Below are positions 9,496 through 18,962 of a stretch of 64,000 bases of DNA, piece after piece. This DNA comes from Clostridiaceae bacterium. Lineage in GTDB: Bacteria; Bacillota; Clostridia; Saccharofermentanales; DTU023. Location: contig JAAYRL010000024.1 of assembly GCA_012518795.1 (NCBI GenBank), positions 1 through 64,000 of the forward strand, in the 5' to 3' direction. The position numbers and the translations under genes are program-made. Each line of letters begins with the position of its first letter. The first letter of the stretch is position 1. The notes under the pieces are model-generated. The model did not search any database. It worked only from the letters and a program-made list of their open reading frames with translations, and was not told where the DNA came from.

Positions 9496-10749
9496 CTATT
9501 CTCTGATTTGACCTTGCCCACGTACAAGGAATTTTTCTGAGGTTAATTGTTTAATCCCCATCGGACCTCGAGCATGTAATTTTTGCGTAGAAATGCCAAT
9601 TTCACCACCAAAACCAAATTCTCCACCATCAGAGAAACGAGTACTTGCATTGAGATAAACAACAGCAGAATCGACTTCGTTGAGAAATTTTTCTGCGTTA
9701 GTCACGTTTTGAGTCAAAATACAATCGGAATGTTGAGTTCCATGCTGATTAATGAAGGCAATCGCTGCATCAACTGATTCAACCTGGTGCAAAAGGATTT
9801 CTTTTGATAAAAATTCAACACCGAATAATTCTTCACCGGATAAATATGTTTGTATTTTCAAATCATGTGGTAACAGATTGTAGAGGTCTTGAGTAATATT
9901 AATTTTAACATCAGCTTCAAGCAAAGTCTCAACGATTTTTTCGGTTAAATAACTTTTTTCTGTTTGAATCAAAACGCATTCGACTGAATTGCAAGTTCCC
10001 GGCCGCTGTGTTTTAGCATTGAGTATGATCGGCAGGATTATGTCATCTTCAGCGGTTTCATCTAAATAAATATGGCACGTGCCGTCACCGGTAAAAATCA
10101 TTGGGATAGTAGAATTTGCCATCATTGATTCTTTGAGCTGTTTGCCACCACGGGGAATCAAGACATCGATATATTTATTTTGCACAATTAATTGATTCAA
10201 CGAATCACGACTCGGATCATCAAGTAATTGTACTGCGTTTTTAGGCATACCGTTAGCTTCTCCGACGCGTGCAAACAAATCTGCCAATATTCGATTAGAA
10301 TTTAAAGCAGCGGATGAGCCGCGCAGGATGGTAACATTGGATGATTTAAGACAAAGAGCAGCAGCATCAATAGTTACATTGGGTCTTGATTCATAAATAA
10401 TTGCCACAATACCCAAAGGTGCTCTTACTTTTTGGATTGACAAACCGCTTTCAGTTCTGAATCCCTCGACGACTTCACCGATCGGATCAGGGAAACTTGC
10501 AATGATTTCCAAAGAGTCTGCCATGCCTTGGATTCTGCTTGGATTGAGTGCTAAACGATCAAGCAGAGCGGAGCTGAGTCCGTTTTTTTCACCGGCTGCC
10601 AAATCTAACTTATTTGCTTCCAAAATTTTGGCCTGTTCGACGATTAATGCTTTGGCAACTTCTCTCAAAATTTTATTTTTAACTTTTGTTGATAAATTTC
10701 GCATTTCATTTTCTGCAATAACAGCTCTATGACACAATTGTTTAATCAT
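9496..10749 (-). CDS. proA: Gamma-glutamyl phosphate reductase
   Basis: ProA reduces gamma-glutamyl phosphate with NADPH to glutamate-5-semialdehyde, the second step of proline synthesis. The active-site cysteine is in KTQRPGTCNSVECVL. VIYESRPNVTIDAAALCLKSSNV and FGFGGEIGISTQKLHARGPMG are characteristic. The ORF track start at 10791 adds 14 residues. The ATG at 10749 begins MIKQLCHRA, as in the family, and follows AAAGGGGTG on the minus strand, so it is preferred (417 aa). It lies downstream of proB, separated by a repeat-filled gap. Confidence 0.95.
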   Translation of the reverse strand: MIKQLCHRAVIAENEMRNLSTKVKNKILREVAKALIVEQAKILEANKLDLAAGEKNGLSSALLDRLALNPSRIQGMADSLEIIASFPDPIGEVVEGFRTESGLSIQKVRAPLGIVAIIYESRPNVTIDAAALCLKSSNVTILRGSSAALNSNRILADLFARVGEANGMPKNAVQLLDDPSRDSLNQLIVQNKYIDVLIPRGGKQLKESMMANSTIPMIFTGDGTCHIYLDETAEDDIILPIILNAKTQRPGTCNSVECVLIQTEKSYLTEKIVETLLEADVKINITQDLYNLLPHDLKIQTYLSGEELFGVEFLSKEILLHQVESVDAAIAFINQHGTQHSDCILTQNVTNAEKFLNEVDSAVVYLNASTRFSDGGEFGFGGEIGISTQKLHARGPMGIKQLTSEKFLVRGQGQIRE

Positions 10750-10765
10750 AAATACACCCCTTTGA

Positions 10766-10970
10766 CTTTGAAAAATAAATTCTATGAACAATTTTCTTTA
10801 TACTTTAAAAAAAAATTCTATGAACAACTTTCTTTATACTTTAAAAAATAAATTCTATGAACAACTTTCTTTATACTTTAAAAAATAAATTCTATGAACA
10901 ACTTTCTTATACTTTGACTAAATAATTTCTATGAACTACTTTCTTATACTTTGACTAAATTATCACTATG
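10766..10970. repeat. 36-37 bp tandem repeat between proB and proA, five copies plus a partial
   Basis: Units begin at 10766, 10803, 10839, 10876 and 10912, with a core like TTCTATGAACAACTTTCTT. The last unit covers the proB stop codon (10944-10946) and a partial sixth copy lies inside the proB 3' end. Read along proB, every unit repeats AAAGTATAA, which is the Lys-Val-stop end of proB. The two units next to proB keep TTTAGTC; the distal three have drifted to TTTTTTA. This looks like stepwise duplication of the proB tail. Confidence 0.9.
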
Positions 10971-12044
10971 CACAACAACATCCGAATACTGATAACCAAG
11001 AATTTTCTTTATTTTTGATGTTTGTTGCCCTAATATTTTTTCGATTTCCTGATTATTATAATTGACAATACCTACTCCTACTTTTTCATTTTGGAAAAGA
11101 ATGCCGACTACTGATCCAATTTCGAAATCACCGTCAATTGATGTGATTCCGACCGGTAATAAAGATTTTCCTTTTTGAATTGCCTGGTAAGCTCCTTCGT
11201 CAATGTGGAGATTACCGGATAAAGTTGTAGCATAACGCAACCAGTATTTTCTTGCGTTGAAATTCGGTTCGGATGCGACAAAATGTGTACCGATATTTTC
11301 TCCTCTAAGTGCTCGACTGATGTCGTGTGGATCGTCTCCATTGGCTATTATTAAATCGGTACCATTTGACATAGCCATTTCAGCTGCCAAAATTTTGGTA
11401 GCCATGCCGCCGGTTCCGAATTTAGAACCGGTTGTTCCTGCGATATGTTTGATTTCATCAGTGATTTCTGTAATTTTATCATAACGCTTGGCGTTGGGAT
11501 TTTCTCTGGGATCTGAATCATATAAACCGTCAATATCAGTTAAGATAACAATCAGGTCTGCATCAACCAAGGCGGCAACAAAAGCTGATAAAGAATCGTT
11601 ATCACCGAGCTTGATTTCATTAATGGAAACTGAATCATTTTCATTAATTATCGGGATTATTTTTTTCTCAAGCAATAAACGACAAGTATTACGAGCATTA
11701 AGATAACGTGTCCGATTAGAAAAATCATCTTTAGTCAATAATAATTGAGCTATCGGATGATCAAAAGCAAAGAACAGTTGAGAATATAGTTGAATTAATT
11801 CAACTTGACCGACTGCTGCTAAAACCTGACGCTTATCAATTTCATTCGGCTTTTCATGGACATTAAGTATACCCATTCCGGCAGCAATTGCACCTGAACT
11901 GACAAAAATACATTCATAACCTTGATCGGTTAGAATAGAAATCTCTTTTACTATCTTTTTGATTTGTTGGACATCCAACTTTCCATCGGCATGGGTTAGA
12001 GTTGAGCTTCCGACTTTAATGACAATTCTTTTAAAATCTTTCAT
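10944..12044 (-). CDS. proB: Glutamate 5-kinase with PUA domain
   Basis: ProB phosphorylates glutamate to gamma-glutamyl phosphate, the committed step of proline synthesis. The amino-acid kinase domain (residues 1-260) shows IVIKVGSSTLT, FVSSGAIAAGMG, NENDSVS and GDNDSLSAFVAALVDADLIVILTD. A C-terminal PUA domain follows from about residue 275, giving the full 366 aa. The ATG follows AGGGAT. Only 77 bp separate it from the upstream glycosyltransferase gene on the same strand, too short for a T-box leader. proC is not in the window. Confidence 0.95.
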   Translation of the reverse strand: MKDFKRIVIKVGSSTLTHADGKLDVQQIKKIVKEISILTDQGYECIFVSSGAIAAGMGILNVHEKPNEIDKRQVLAAVGQVELIQLYSQLFFAFDHPIAQLLLTKDDFSNRTRYLNARNTCRLLLEKKIIPIINENDSVSINEIKLGDNDSLSAFVAALVDADLIVILTDIDGLYDSDPRENPNAKRYDKITEITDEIKHIAGTTGSKFGTGGMATKILAAEMAMSNGTDLIIANGDDPHDISRALRGENIGTHFVASEPNFNARKYWLRYATTLSGNLHIDEGAYQAIQKGKSLLPVGITSIDGDFEIGSVVGILFQNEKVGVGIVNYNNQEIEKILGQQTSKIKKILGYQYSDVVVHSDNLVKV

Positions 12045-12121
12045 AATAATCCCTAAGTATGTGAATTATTATTCATTGTACAGAAAATTAGTAACATTGT
12101 TAATCAAAACTGGCTAAAAGT

Positions 12122-13462
12122 TTATTTTGTTAAATGTTCTAATTCAACACCTTGTGTATGAGCAATTGGATGCCAAGTTGCATCTTTGCAAAATATGGCT
12201 GCCATCTGCAAGCCTGCCCAAACAATACCCAAAAAAGGATATGCAACTATTCCTTTAAAGTACTGTTTTAAGTTTTTATTCTCCAGCTTAACTAAGAGGA
12301 TTAAGCTAAGAACCGTTGCCATATAAGCTACAATAGGAACGATCAGATCACGTGCAAACCAAGCCTGATTATCAACATATGTAGGTAGTAGAATTAACAT
12401 TTTTACAATAGACAGCAGGGCCGACACAAAAAAGAAAGGTATTTGAGCTAAAAACCAAAAAGCATCGAAAGCTTTATGATTATAATTCAGAGCATACCTG
12501 AACAGTTTGCCGGTCATTAAACGCATTGTTTGTACTGAACCCATACCCCAACGAAAGCGTTGCCGGATCATCGGCATGAATTCACTGGTCGGTTCATCGT
12601 AGAAAATTGCTTCTTTAATATAGACAGGCTTCTGATCTTTCAGAATCATTTGCATTGTGAATTCGACGTCCTCAGTCAAAGTTTGAGTATCCCAACCGGT
12701 ATCTTTGATTAATTTCAAATCAAAACTGAAACCGGTGCCACTGACGGAAGCTAAGGGTAAGCCGAGATTATTACGGGCTTGATGTAAAAAACGCGAACGA
12801 TTTAGATAAAATAATGCATTAGCCGAGGCGATAACGCTTTTTTCAGGACTTTTGCAATCCATATAACCTGCCAGGAAAGTTTCACCGGTCTGAATATGAC
12901 GATCCATAACTTTAAGAAAATTCGGATCTACTAAATTATCTGCATCGAAAATTACACAATGATCATATTTTACAAGCAATTGCTTCAAATTATGAGAAAA
13001 AAACCAATTCAAAGCATAACCTTTGGTTGCTCGTGTTTCGTCATTTCGCGAACAGACTTTTGCTCCCTCAGCTTTGGCAACTGCTGCCGTTTGATCAGAG
13101 CAGTTATCAGCAATTACAAAAATATCAAATAATTCTTTGGGATAATCCATTACTTTAAGACTTCTAATTAAATAAGGAATGACAATTTCTTCATTACGGG
13201 CAGATATTAATATTGCAAATCTTGTTTGCGGCTTGACCTCGGTTTTTGAAATTAATTCTATTTTTTTGTTATTGGGGATACCGCAAATCATGAGAAAAAA
13301 ATTATAACCGACTGTAATTACGACCAGCCAAAAAGCTATGTTGCAAAACAGTACAATCAATTTTGTCAATGTTGTTAAAGAGTCGCTCATGTCGCTCAAG
13401 TTCATGCTGATAGAAGTGTTTAATATTTGTATTCTATGGATCAATATCAAAAAGCTATTCAT
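12122..13462 (-). CDS. Membrane processive beta-glycosyltransferase (GT2, BcsA/IcaA-like)
   Basis: This is a family-2 glycosyltransferase fixed in the membrane, likely polymerising or transferring a cell-surface sugar. A TM helix (residues 33-60) precedes the catalytic domain, which has ISARNEE, the nucleotide-sugar DADN, the catalytic TEDVEF and the processivity motif QRFRWGMGS. At least three TM helices follow. GAGGAT lies just before the ATG at 13462, supporting the long start. It has no polysaccharide-cluster neighbours and instead heads a transcript into proBA, so its product is unknown. Confidence 0.85.
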   Translation of the reverse strand: MNSFLILIHRIQILNTSISMNLSDMSDSLTTLTKLIVLFCNIAFWLVVITVGYNFFLMICGIPNNKKIELISKTEVKPQTRFAILISARNEEIVIPYLIRSLKVMDYPKELFDIFVIADNCSDQTAAVAKAEGAKVCSRNDETRATKGYALNWFFSHNLKQLLVKYDHCVIFDADNLVDPNFLKVMDRHIQTGETFLAGYMDCKSPEKSVIASANALFYLNRSRFLHQARNNLGLPLASVSGTGFSFDLKLIKDTGWDTQTLTEDVEFTMQMILKDQKPVYIKEAIFYDEPTSEFMPMIRQRFRWGMGSVQTMRLMTGKLFRYALNYNHKAFDAFWFLAQIPFFFVSALLSIVKMLILLPTYVDNQAWFARDLIVPIVAYMATVLSLILLVKLENKNLKQYFKGIVAYPFLGIVWAGLQMAAIFCKDATWHPIAHTQGVELEHLTK

Positions 13463-13852
13463 ATTATCCTCATATGGTCTTATAGTTTTCCAACTTTCCC
13501 TATGTGGAAAGTTGAATTAAATTTTTTAATGCTTATAATCTACAAATCTACTGTTTGTTTTTTATCAGAACCCAATTGTATTTCTAACCGGTTGATAACT
13601 GTAAAAAGTAGATTTCCAAAAATTCCGTCAATAATCTTATCATAAAAATATTCAGTGTAAATTAAATCCTGATTAAGCTAAGAAAAAATTAATAAATAGG
13701 CAAAATAATATATGAGATTTTGAAAAAATCGAGCCATTAAGAGCTGTATTATTAAATAATTAAATTATTCGGAAGTGTTTTAGTAATATAACCCATGAAT
13801 TGAATGAAACTTGTAAACTGTGATATATTACTTGAGATTAATAAGATTGGTT
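13463..13852. other. Intergenic region between divergent genes, 390 bp
   Basis: This AT-rich gap lies between the divergently transcribed glycosyltransferase and the ABC exporter. I see one clear structure, a 9-bp perfect inverted repeat, CAACTTTCC at 13491-13499 and GGAAAGTTG at 13506-13514, 29 bp upstream of the glycosyltransferase start. No convincing ORF or RNA gene was found. Confidence 0.6.
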
Positions 13853-15661
13853 ATGTACATGAAACAATATCGAACAATTTTACCATTTATCAAACAACAT
13901 AAATCCCGATACTTTCTTGGTATTTTGGCATTGATTTTTGTCGACATTACTCATTTGCTTGTACCGCAAGTTTTGCGTGCATTTGCTGATTGGATGCAGA
14001 AAGGCGAATTAAATGTTGAGCGGATTACTTTCAGTGCATTGGCGGTTATTATCTTAGGTTTATGTGTTGCAATTGGACGTTACGGTTGGCGGATGAATTT
14101 ATTCGGTACAGCCAGAAAACTTGAGTATTGGTTACGTGCTAAACTTTTTAATAAATATTTATCTTTAGATGACAGTTTTTATAATTATCATCGTACCGGT
14201 GACTTAATGGCACATGTGACTAATGATGTTCTAATGGTCAGAAATTCAATGGGTGGCGGGATCATCATGATTATCGATTCAATTTTCATGACAATTTTTA
14301 CCGTGATAATGATGATTTATACTGTAGGATTTAAAACAGCTTTGATTGCTTTAACTGCTTTGCCGTTTTTAACAATCTTTGTTTTCTTTGTTTTAAAACC
14401 GATGCAGTTGAGAAGTCGGAGAGTTCAGGATAGTTTTTCTGAAATGACTAATGAAGTACAGGAAAACATTTCCGGGATTCATAATATTAAAGCATTCGGT
14501 ATTGAAGACAATCGCTCTCGTTCTTTTAGTCGTGTTAATCAAGACTATCAAAGAAAAAATATTGATATGATGCGCCTCAATGTTCTTTTTGACCCGATTG
14601 TATCTTTAATTTCAGGAATTGCACTTGTTGTTTTCATTGTTTACGGAGTTTATCGTTTATTGGATGGTAGCATGACTTTGGGTGATTTTGTTGCCATAAT
14701 CGATTATTTAAGACTGATGGTTTGGCCATTAATTGCGATTGCGCTGGTTGTTAATAGTTTTCAACGTGGTATTGCATCAATGACTAGAATTAATGAAATT
14801 CTTGCTGTAAAATCAAGAATAGTTGAATCTACCGCTCCGGCTGAAGTGGATTTGTCAAGTGTAAAAATTGAATTCAGAGATGTTTCATTTCGCTATAACA
14901 ATAAATCGCCCTGGGTTTTAAAAAATATCAGTTTTGTTTTGGAAAATCAAAAAAGCATTGCTATCTTGGGTAGAACCGGCAGCGGTAAAAGCACTGTTTT
15001 ACAACTTTTATTAAGGCGATATGATGTGAATTCGGGACAAATTCTGTTAAATGATATAGATATTAGAGACCTTGCTTTAACTGATTTATATCGGGCAATT
15101 GCTTTAGTCGAGCAGGAAAGCTTTTTGTTTTCACGTAGTATTGCCCGTAATATTGCTTTTAGCAGTTCTGATGATTATGATTCCGTTAAAGTTCGACGTT
15201 CAGCTGAATTTTCACAAATTTCTCAAGATATTGCTGCAATGCCGGACGGCTATGATACATGGGTAGGTGAGCGGGGAGTAACTTTGTCAGGCGGACAGAA
15301 ACAACGAATTTCACTTGCCAGAGCTCATTATAAAGACACTAAAGTTTTGGTGATGGATGATTCCTTATCTGCAGTTGATACAAATACTGAAAAAAGCATT
15401 CTTAAGCAATTAAAGAAATATCAACAAAGTTTGATTTTGGTAAGTCAGAGAGTTTCGACTGTACAAGCAGCAGACCAAATTTTGGTCATAGAAGATGGAG
15501 AAATCACGCAAAGAGGTGATCATGTTACATTATTGCAGGACACTGAGGGATTTTACGCAAGATTGTATCAACGTCAATTGTTAGAGTCCGAATTAACCAA
15601 AGAAATTAACAGCATAAAACAAGATAATTATTTAAAAGAGGACAACAGCTCTGTTTACTAA
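13853..15661 (+). CDS. ABC exporter half-transporter, subunit with degenerate nucleotide site (TM287-like)
   Basis: This type I ABC exporter subunit has six TM helices over residues 10-300 and a nucleotide-binding domain over 340-580. Walker A is GRTGSGKST and the signature VTLSGGQKQRISLARA. Walker B reads VLVMDDSLSAVD: aspartate replaces the catalytic glutamate, as in the weak half of heterodimeric exporters such as TM287/288 and BmrCD. The partner gene follows 74 bp later. The start is uncertain: ATG 13853 and ATG 13859 are possible, both with weak ribosome sites; the GTG at 13820 in the ORF track has none. Confidence 0.9.
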   Translation: MYMKQYRTILPFIKQHKSRYFLGILALIFVDITHLLVPQVLRAFADWMQKGELNVERITFSALAVIILGLCVAIGRYGWRMNLFGTARKLEYWLRAKLFNKYLSLDDSFYNYHRTGDLMAHVTNDVLMVRNSMGGGIIMIIDSIFMTIFTVIMMIYTVGFKTALIALTALPFLTIFVFFVLKPMQLRSRRVQDSFSEMTNEVQENISGIHNIKAFGIEDNRSRSFSRVNQDYQRKNIDMMRLNVLFDPIVSLISGIALVVFIVYGVYRLLDGSMTLGDFVAIIDYLRLMVWPLIAIALVVNSFQRGIASMTRINEILAVKSRIVESTAPAEVDLSSVKIEFRDVSFRYNNKSPWVLKNISFVLENQKSIAILGRTGSGKSTVLQLLLRRYDVNSGQILLNDIDIRDLALTDLYRAIALVEQESFLFSRSIARNIAFSSSDDYDSVKVRRSAEFSQISQDIAAMPDGYDTWVGERGVTLSGGQKQRISLARAHYKDTKVLVMDDSLSAVDTNTEKSILKQLKKYQQSLILVSQRVSTVQAADQILVIEDGEITQRGDHVTLLQDTEGFYARLYQRQLLESELTKEINSIKQDNYLKEDNSSVY

Positions 15662-15735
15662 AGATGAAGAAAAGCGATCAGATCTCTTTTTAATTTTTAA
15701 GTTAACAGAACAAGGACAACAGGGAGGAGGCATAA

Positions 15736-17562
15736 ATGACAAATCAGGAGAAATTAAATGCTGATTATGAAAAAGAGCAACTTGAAAGTCGTAAGAATTT
15801 CTCATTGAAACGTCTTTATGGTTATGCTTTACCTCATTGGAAAAAATTTCTTTTTGTAATTCTGTTGATTATCATCACGACAGGTTTGACATTAGTCCAA
15901 CCCAAATTAATTCAATTGCTTATCGATAATCAATTCCCTGTTCTTTCAGATCAAACAGTCTCAAGTGCAGAGCAAAATCTTGCGGTTTCAGCAACAATAA
16001 AAATTGCTTTGATTTATTTAGGAACTTTATTTTTTGCTTTCCTTACTGACTATGGCCAGGCATATTTACTTCAGGCTACCGGACAGGAAATTTTACGCAA
16101 AATAAGGCAAAACCTTTACAATCATATTTTACATTTACCTACTTCTTTTTTTGATCATTATCCGCTTGGCAGCTTGGTTACTCGCGTGACTAATGATACG
16201 GAAACTTTGAATGAAATGTTCACCTCCGTTTTATCGAACATTATTCGTAACATATTTCATTTAGGTGGAATCATAATTATTATGTTTTTACTGAATTATA
16301 AACTGGCTTTATTAGTGTTATTTTTATTACCGCTAATAATTTTCATTTCTATTGTATTTCGCAAAGCTATTCGCAAAGTATATTTTGCTCAGAGGAGAGT
16401 TTTGGCACTGATTAATACAAAACTTTCAGAAAATATATCCGGAATGAGGACGATCCAAATATTTGATCGCAAAAAACAGACCGAGAAGGAATTTAATCAA
16501 GTCAATCAGGAGTACTTGGATTTAAGCCGCAAAGAAGTAAAATATTTTTCGATTTATCGACCATCAATTGAAGTAATTCAATCATTGGGAATTGCAGCTT
16601 TAATTTGGTTTGGCAGCAAAGGCAACATGCAAGGCTTGATTTCTTTCGGAGTGCTCTATGCATTTATTAATTATATTCAAAGATTTTTCCGGCCGATTTT
16701 TGAATTGTCTGAAACATTCAATTTAATCCAATCAGCAGTTACTTCAACTTCAAGAATATTTCATTTATTGGATGAACCGATTGAGTCTGTAGGTGGAAAT
16801 TTGCGAATATCAAAGTACGGTTTAAAAGGTGAAATCGAATTTAAAAATGTCTGGTTTGCATATAATGAAGGTGAATGGGTTTTAAAAGATGTTTCGTTCA
16901 AAGTTGAACCCGGTCAATTTGTAGCTTTTGTCGGAGCAACCGGTGCCGGTAAATCGACAATTATGCATTTAATCTGTCGTTTTTATGATGTCAATCGCGG
17001 GCAGATATTAATCGATGGACATGATATTAAAGAATATAATATCAGTGATTTACGTCGAACCATAGGTGTTGTTCAACAAGATGTTTTTATATATTCCGGT
17101 TCAATTGCAGATAATATTACATTGAATAGAGAAAATGTAGATTATAAGGCAGCCAGAAAAGCAGCTTCTTTGGTTAATGCAGATCATTTTATTAATAAAC
17201 TTCCGCAACGATATCGAGAATATGTGACAGAACGCGGCAGTACTTTGTCAGCAGGTCAACGTCAGCTTCTGTCTTTTGCCAGAACGATAGCTGCTCAACC
17301 TTCAATTTTGGTTTTAGACGAAGCAACTGCAAATATCGATACGGAAACCGAACTTCTGATTCAAGATGCAATTAGGAATATGGCACGGCAACGCAGTATG
17401 TTGGCAGTAGCTCACAGAATTTCGACCATTGCCGACGCAGACAACATTATTGTTCTACATCAAGGAAGATTGGCAGAGCAGGGTACAAAAGATGAATTAC
17501 TGACGAAAGACGGACTTTTCAAAGTTTTGTACGAATTGCAATTTAGTCAAATATTCAAATAA
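15736..17562 (+). CDS. ABC exporter half-transporter, subunit with consensus catalytic residues (TM288-like)
   Basis: It is the second half of the heterodimeric exporter. Six TM helices (residues 35-320) are followed by an NBD with Walker A GATGAGKST, signature STLSAGQRQLLSFARTI, Walker B ILVLDEATANID with the catalytic glutamate, and the H-loop in VAHRIST. The LSAGQ variant and intact glutamate mark the TM288/BmrD-type partner. GGGAGGAGG gives a strong ribosome site. The likely role is drug or lipid export; there is no adjacent regulator to say more. Confidence 0.92.
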   Translation: MTNQEKLNADYEKEQLESRKNFSLKRLYGYALPHWKKFLFVILLIIITTGLTLVQPKLIQLLIDNQFPVLSDQTVSSAEQNLAVSATIKIALIYLGTLFFAFLTDYGQAYLLQATGQEILRKIRQNLYNHILHLPTSFFDHYPLGSLVTRVTNDTETLNEMFTSVLSNIIRNIFHLGGIIIIMFLLNYKLALLVLFLLPLIIFISIVFRKAIRKVYFAQRRVLALINTKLSENISGMRTIQIFDRKKQTEKEFNQVNQEYLDLSRKEVKYFSIYRPSIEVIQSLGIAALIWFGSKGNMQGLISFGVLYAFINYIQRFFRPIFELSETFNLIQSAVTSTSRIFHLLDEPIESVGGNLRISKYGLKGEIEFKNVWFAYNEGEWVLKDVSFKVEPGQFVAFVGATGAGKSTIMHLICRFYDVNRGQILIDGHDIKEYNISDLRRTIGVVQQDVFIYSGSIADNITLNRENVDYKAARKAASLVNADHFINKLPQRYREYVTERGSTLSAGQRQLLSFARTIAAQPSILVLDEATANIDTETELLIQDAIRNMARQRSMLAVAHRISTIADADNIIVLHQGRLAEQGTKDELLTKDGLFKVLYELQFSQIFK

Positions 17563-17607
17563 ATGATTTAATTTAAGTTTGTTTTCAAATCAATGATTTA
17601 ATTTGAC
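17554..17607. repeat. 30-bp-period direct repeat spanning the stop codon of the second ABC exporter gene
   Basis: TTCAAATAAATGATTTAATT at 17554 recurs as TTCAAATCAATGATTTAATT at 17584. The first copy contains the gene's last Phe-Lys codons and TAA stop. This is another case of a gene tail duplicated downstream. Confidence 0.75.
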
Positions 17608-17667
17608 TTTATATAAAATTAAGGTTAAAAATTAGAGAACACATAAGAAACATGGAGAGAAAAGATT

Positions 17668-18855
17668 ATGTCCAAAGACGACAATAATTTATTGAAAAAA
17701 CAATTGGTAAATTCTGGCAAACAAGATAAAAACAAGGAAAATCAGCAAACTAAATCCGGACAAGGCGGTTTTAAAGCATTCCTCAAAAAACAGAATATAG
17801 AAATTACTTTTAAAAGATATGCTTTAGATGCGATGGGTGCAATGGCACTCGGTTTATTCGCTTCACTTTTAATCGGCACAATTGTCAATACAATTGCAGG
17901 TTTAATCGGTGTTGAAACTTCTGTCGGTTCAATATTATCTCAAATGGGCAGTTTTGCAGCACGTGCAACCGGACCGGCAATGGCAATCGCAATCGGGTAT
18001 TCATTAAAAGCCCCGCCTTTAGTATTGTTTACTCTAACCGGAGTCGGCTTGGCAGCAAATGAATTAGCAGGTGCAGGCGGTCCTTTAGCAGTTTTTATCA
18101 TAGCTTTATTTGCTGCTGAAATCGGCAAACTTGTTTCAAAAACAACTCCGGTTGATATTCTTGTAACTCCGTTAGTTACCTTGACTGTAGGTGTAGGACT
18201 TAGTTTATGGTGGGCTCCGGCTATCGGTGCAGCTGCAAACAGTATAGGTTCTGCCATCATCTGGGCAACTGATATACAACCGTTTTTTATGGGTATATTT
18301 GTTTCCGTAGTGATGGGAATTGTACTGACCTTGCCGATCAGTTCAGCTGCAATTGCTGCTGCTTTCGGTTTGGTTGGTTTAGCGGGTGGAGCTGCCCATG
18401 CCGGTTGTTGTGCCCAAATGGTCGGTTTTGCTGTAATGTCCTATAAAGAAAATAAAACAGGCGGACTAATAGCCCAAGGACTTGGTACATCAATGCTGCA
18501 AATGCCAAATATAATGCGCAATCCGAAGATCTGGCTACCACCGATTCTGGCTTCAGCAATTACCGGTCCGATGGCAACAGTCTTATTTAAACTTGAGATG
18601 AATGGCCCTCCGATATCTTCCGGTATGGGAACCTCCGGTATGGTCGGCCCGATCGGTGTAATAACCGGTTGGCTTAATCCTTCCGAAGCAGCTTTAAGTC
18701 ATGGCGCAGTAGCTTTGGAAGCCAGTTTAATGGACTATATCAATTTACTGTTGATCAGTATTATTTTACCGGCAATTTTAACATATTTAATTGCGATACC
18801 TTTCCGCAAAATGAACTGGATCAAAGAGGATGATCTAAAATTAAATCTCGGCTGA
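17668..18855 (+). CDS. PTS EIIC-like membrane permease (PTS_EIIC_2 type)
   Basis: This is a polytopic membrane protein with about ten hydrophobic segments after a charged 45-residue N-terminus. Runs such as MGSFAARATGPAMAIAIGYSLKAPPLV, GGAAHAGCCAQMVGFAVMSYKEN and GPPISSGMGTSGMVGPIG fit the stand-alone PTS_EIIC_2 family, which shares the EIIC fold but lacks IIA and IIB domains. No PTS partner genes are nearby, so phosphotransfer-coupled uptake is doubtful and the substrate is unknown. It follows the ABC exporter pair by 105 bp. Its 3' end faces the first 56-bp repeat array. Confidence 0.75.
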   Translation: MSKDDNNLLKKQLVNSGKQDKNKENQQTKSGQGGFKAFLKKQNIEITFKRYALDAMGAMALGLFASLLIGTIVNTIAGLIGVETSVGSILSQMGSFAARATGPAMAIAIGYSLKAPPLVLFTLTGVGLAANELAGAGGPLAVFIIALFAAEIGKLVSKTTPVDILVTPLVTLTVGVGLSLWWAPAIGAAANSIGSAIIWATDIQPFFMGIFVSVVMGIVLTLPISSAAIAAAFGLVGLAGGAAHAGCCAQMVGFAVMSYKENKTGGLIAQGLGTSMLQMPNIMRNPKIWLPPILASAITGPMATVLFKLEMNGPPISSGMGTSGMVGPIGVITGWLNPSEAALSHGAVALEASLMDYINLLLISIILPAILTYLIAIPFRKMNWIKEDDLKLNLG

Positions 18856-18859
18856 TTTT

Positions 18860-18962
18860 TTGGAAGATAGATTCACATAATTTGAAAGCTAGATTCTCAT
18901 AATTTGAAAGCTAGATTGCACACTATTTAAAAGCTAGATTGCACATAACTTGAAAGATAGAT
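18860..18962. repeat. Degenerate 21-24 bp repeats leading into the 56-bp array
   Basis: About four to five imperfect copies of TTTGAAAGCTAGATTCTCATAA-like units run from the end of the EIIC-like gene to the array. One copy carries a solo left arm, TGCACACTATTTAA, at 18917-18930. That is 46 bp before the first full unit, half of the array period. Confidence 0.65.

Noticed and set aside
12045-12121. T-box riboswitch upstream of proB
   Set aside because: Only 77 bp are available and no T-box core or terminator was seen.
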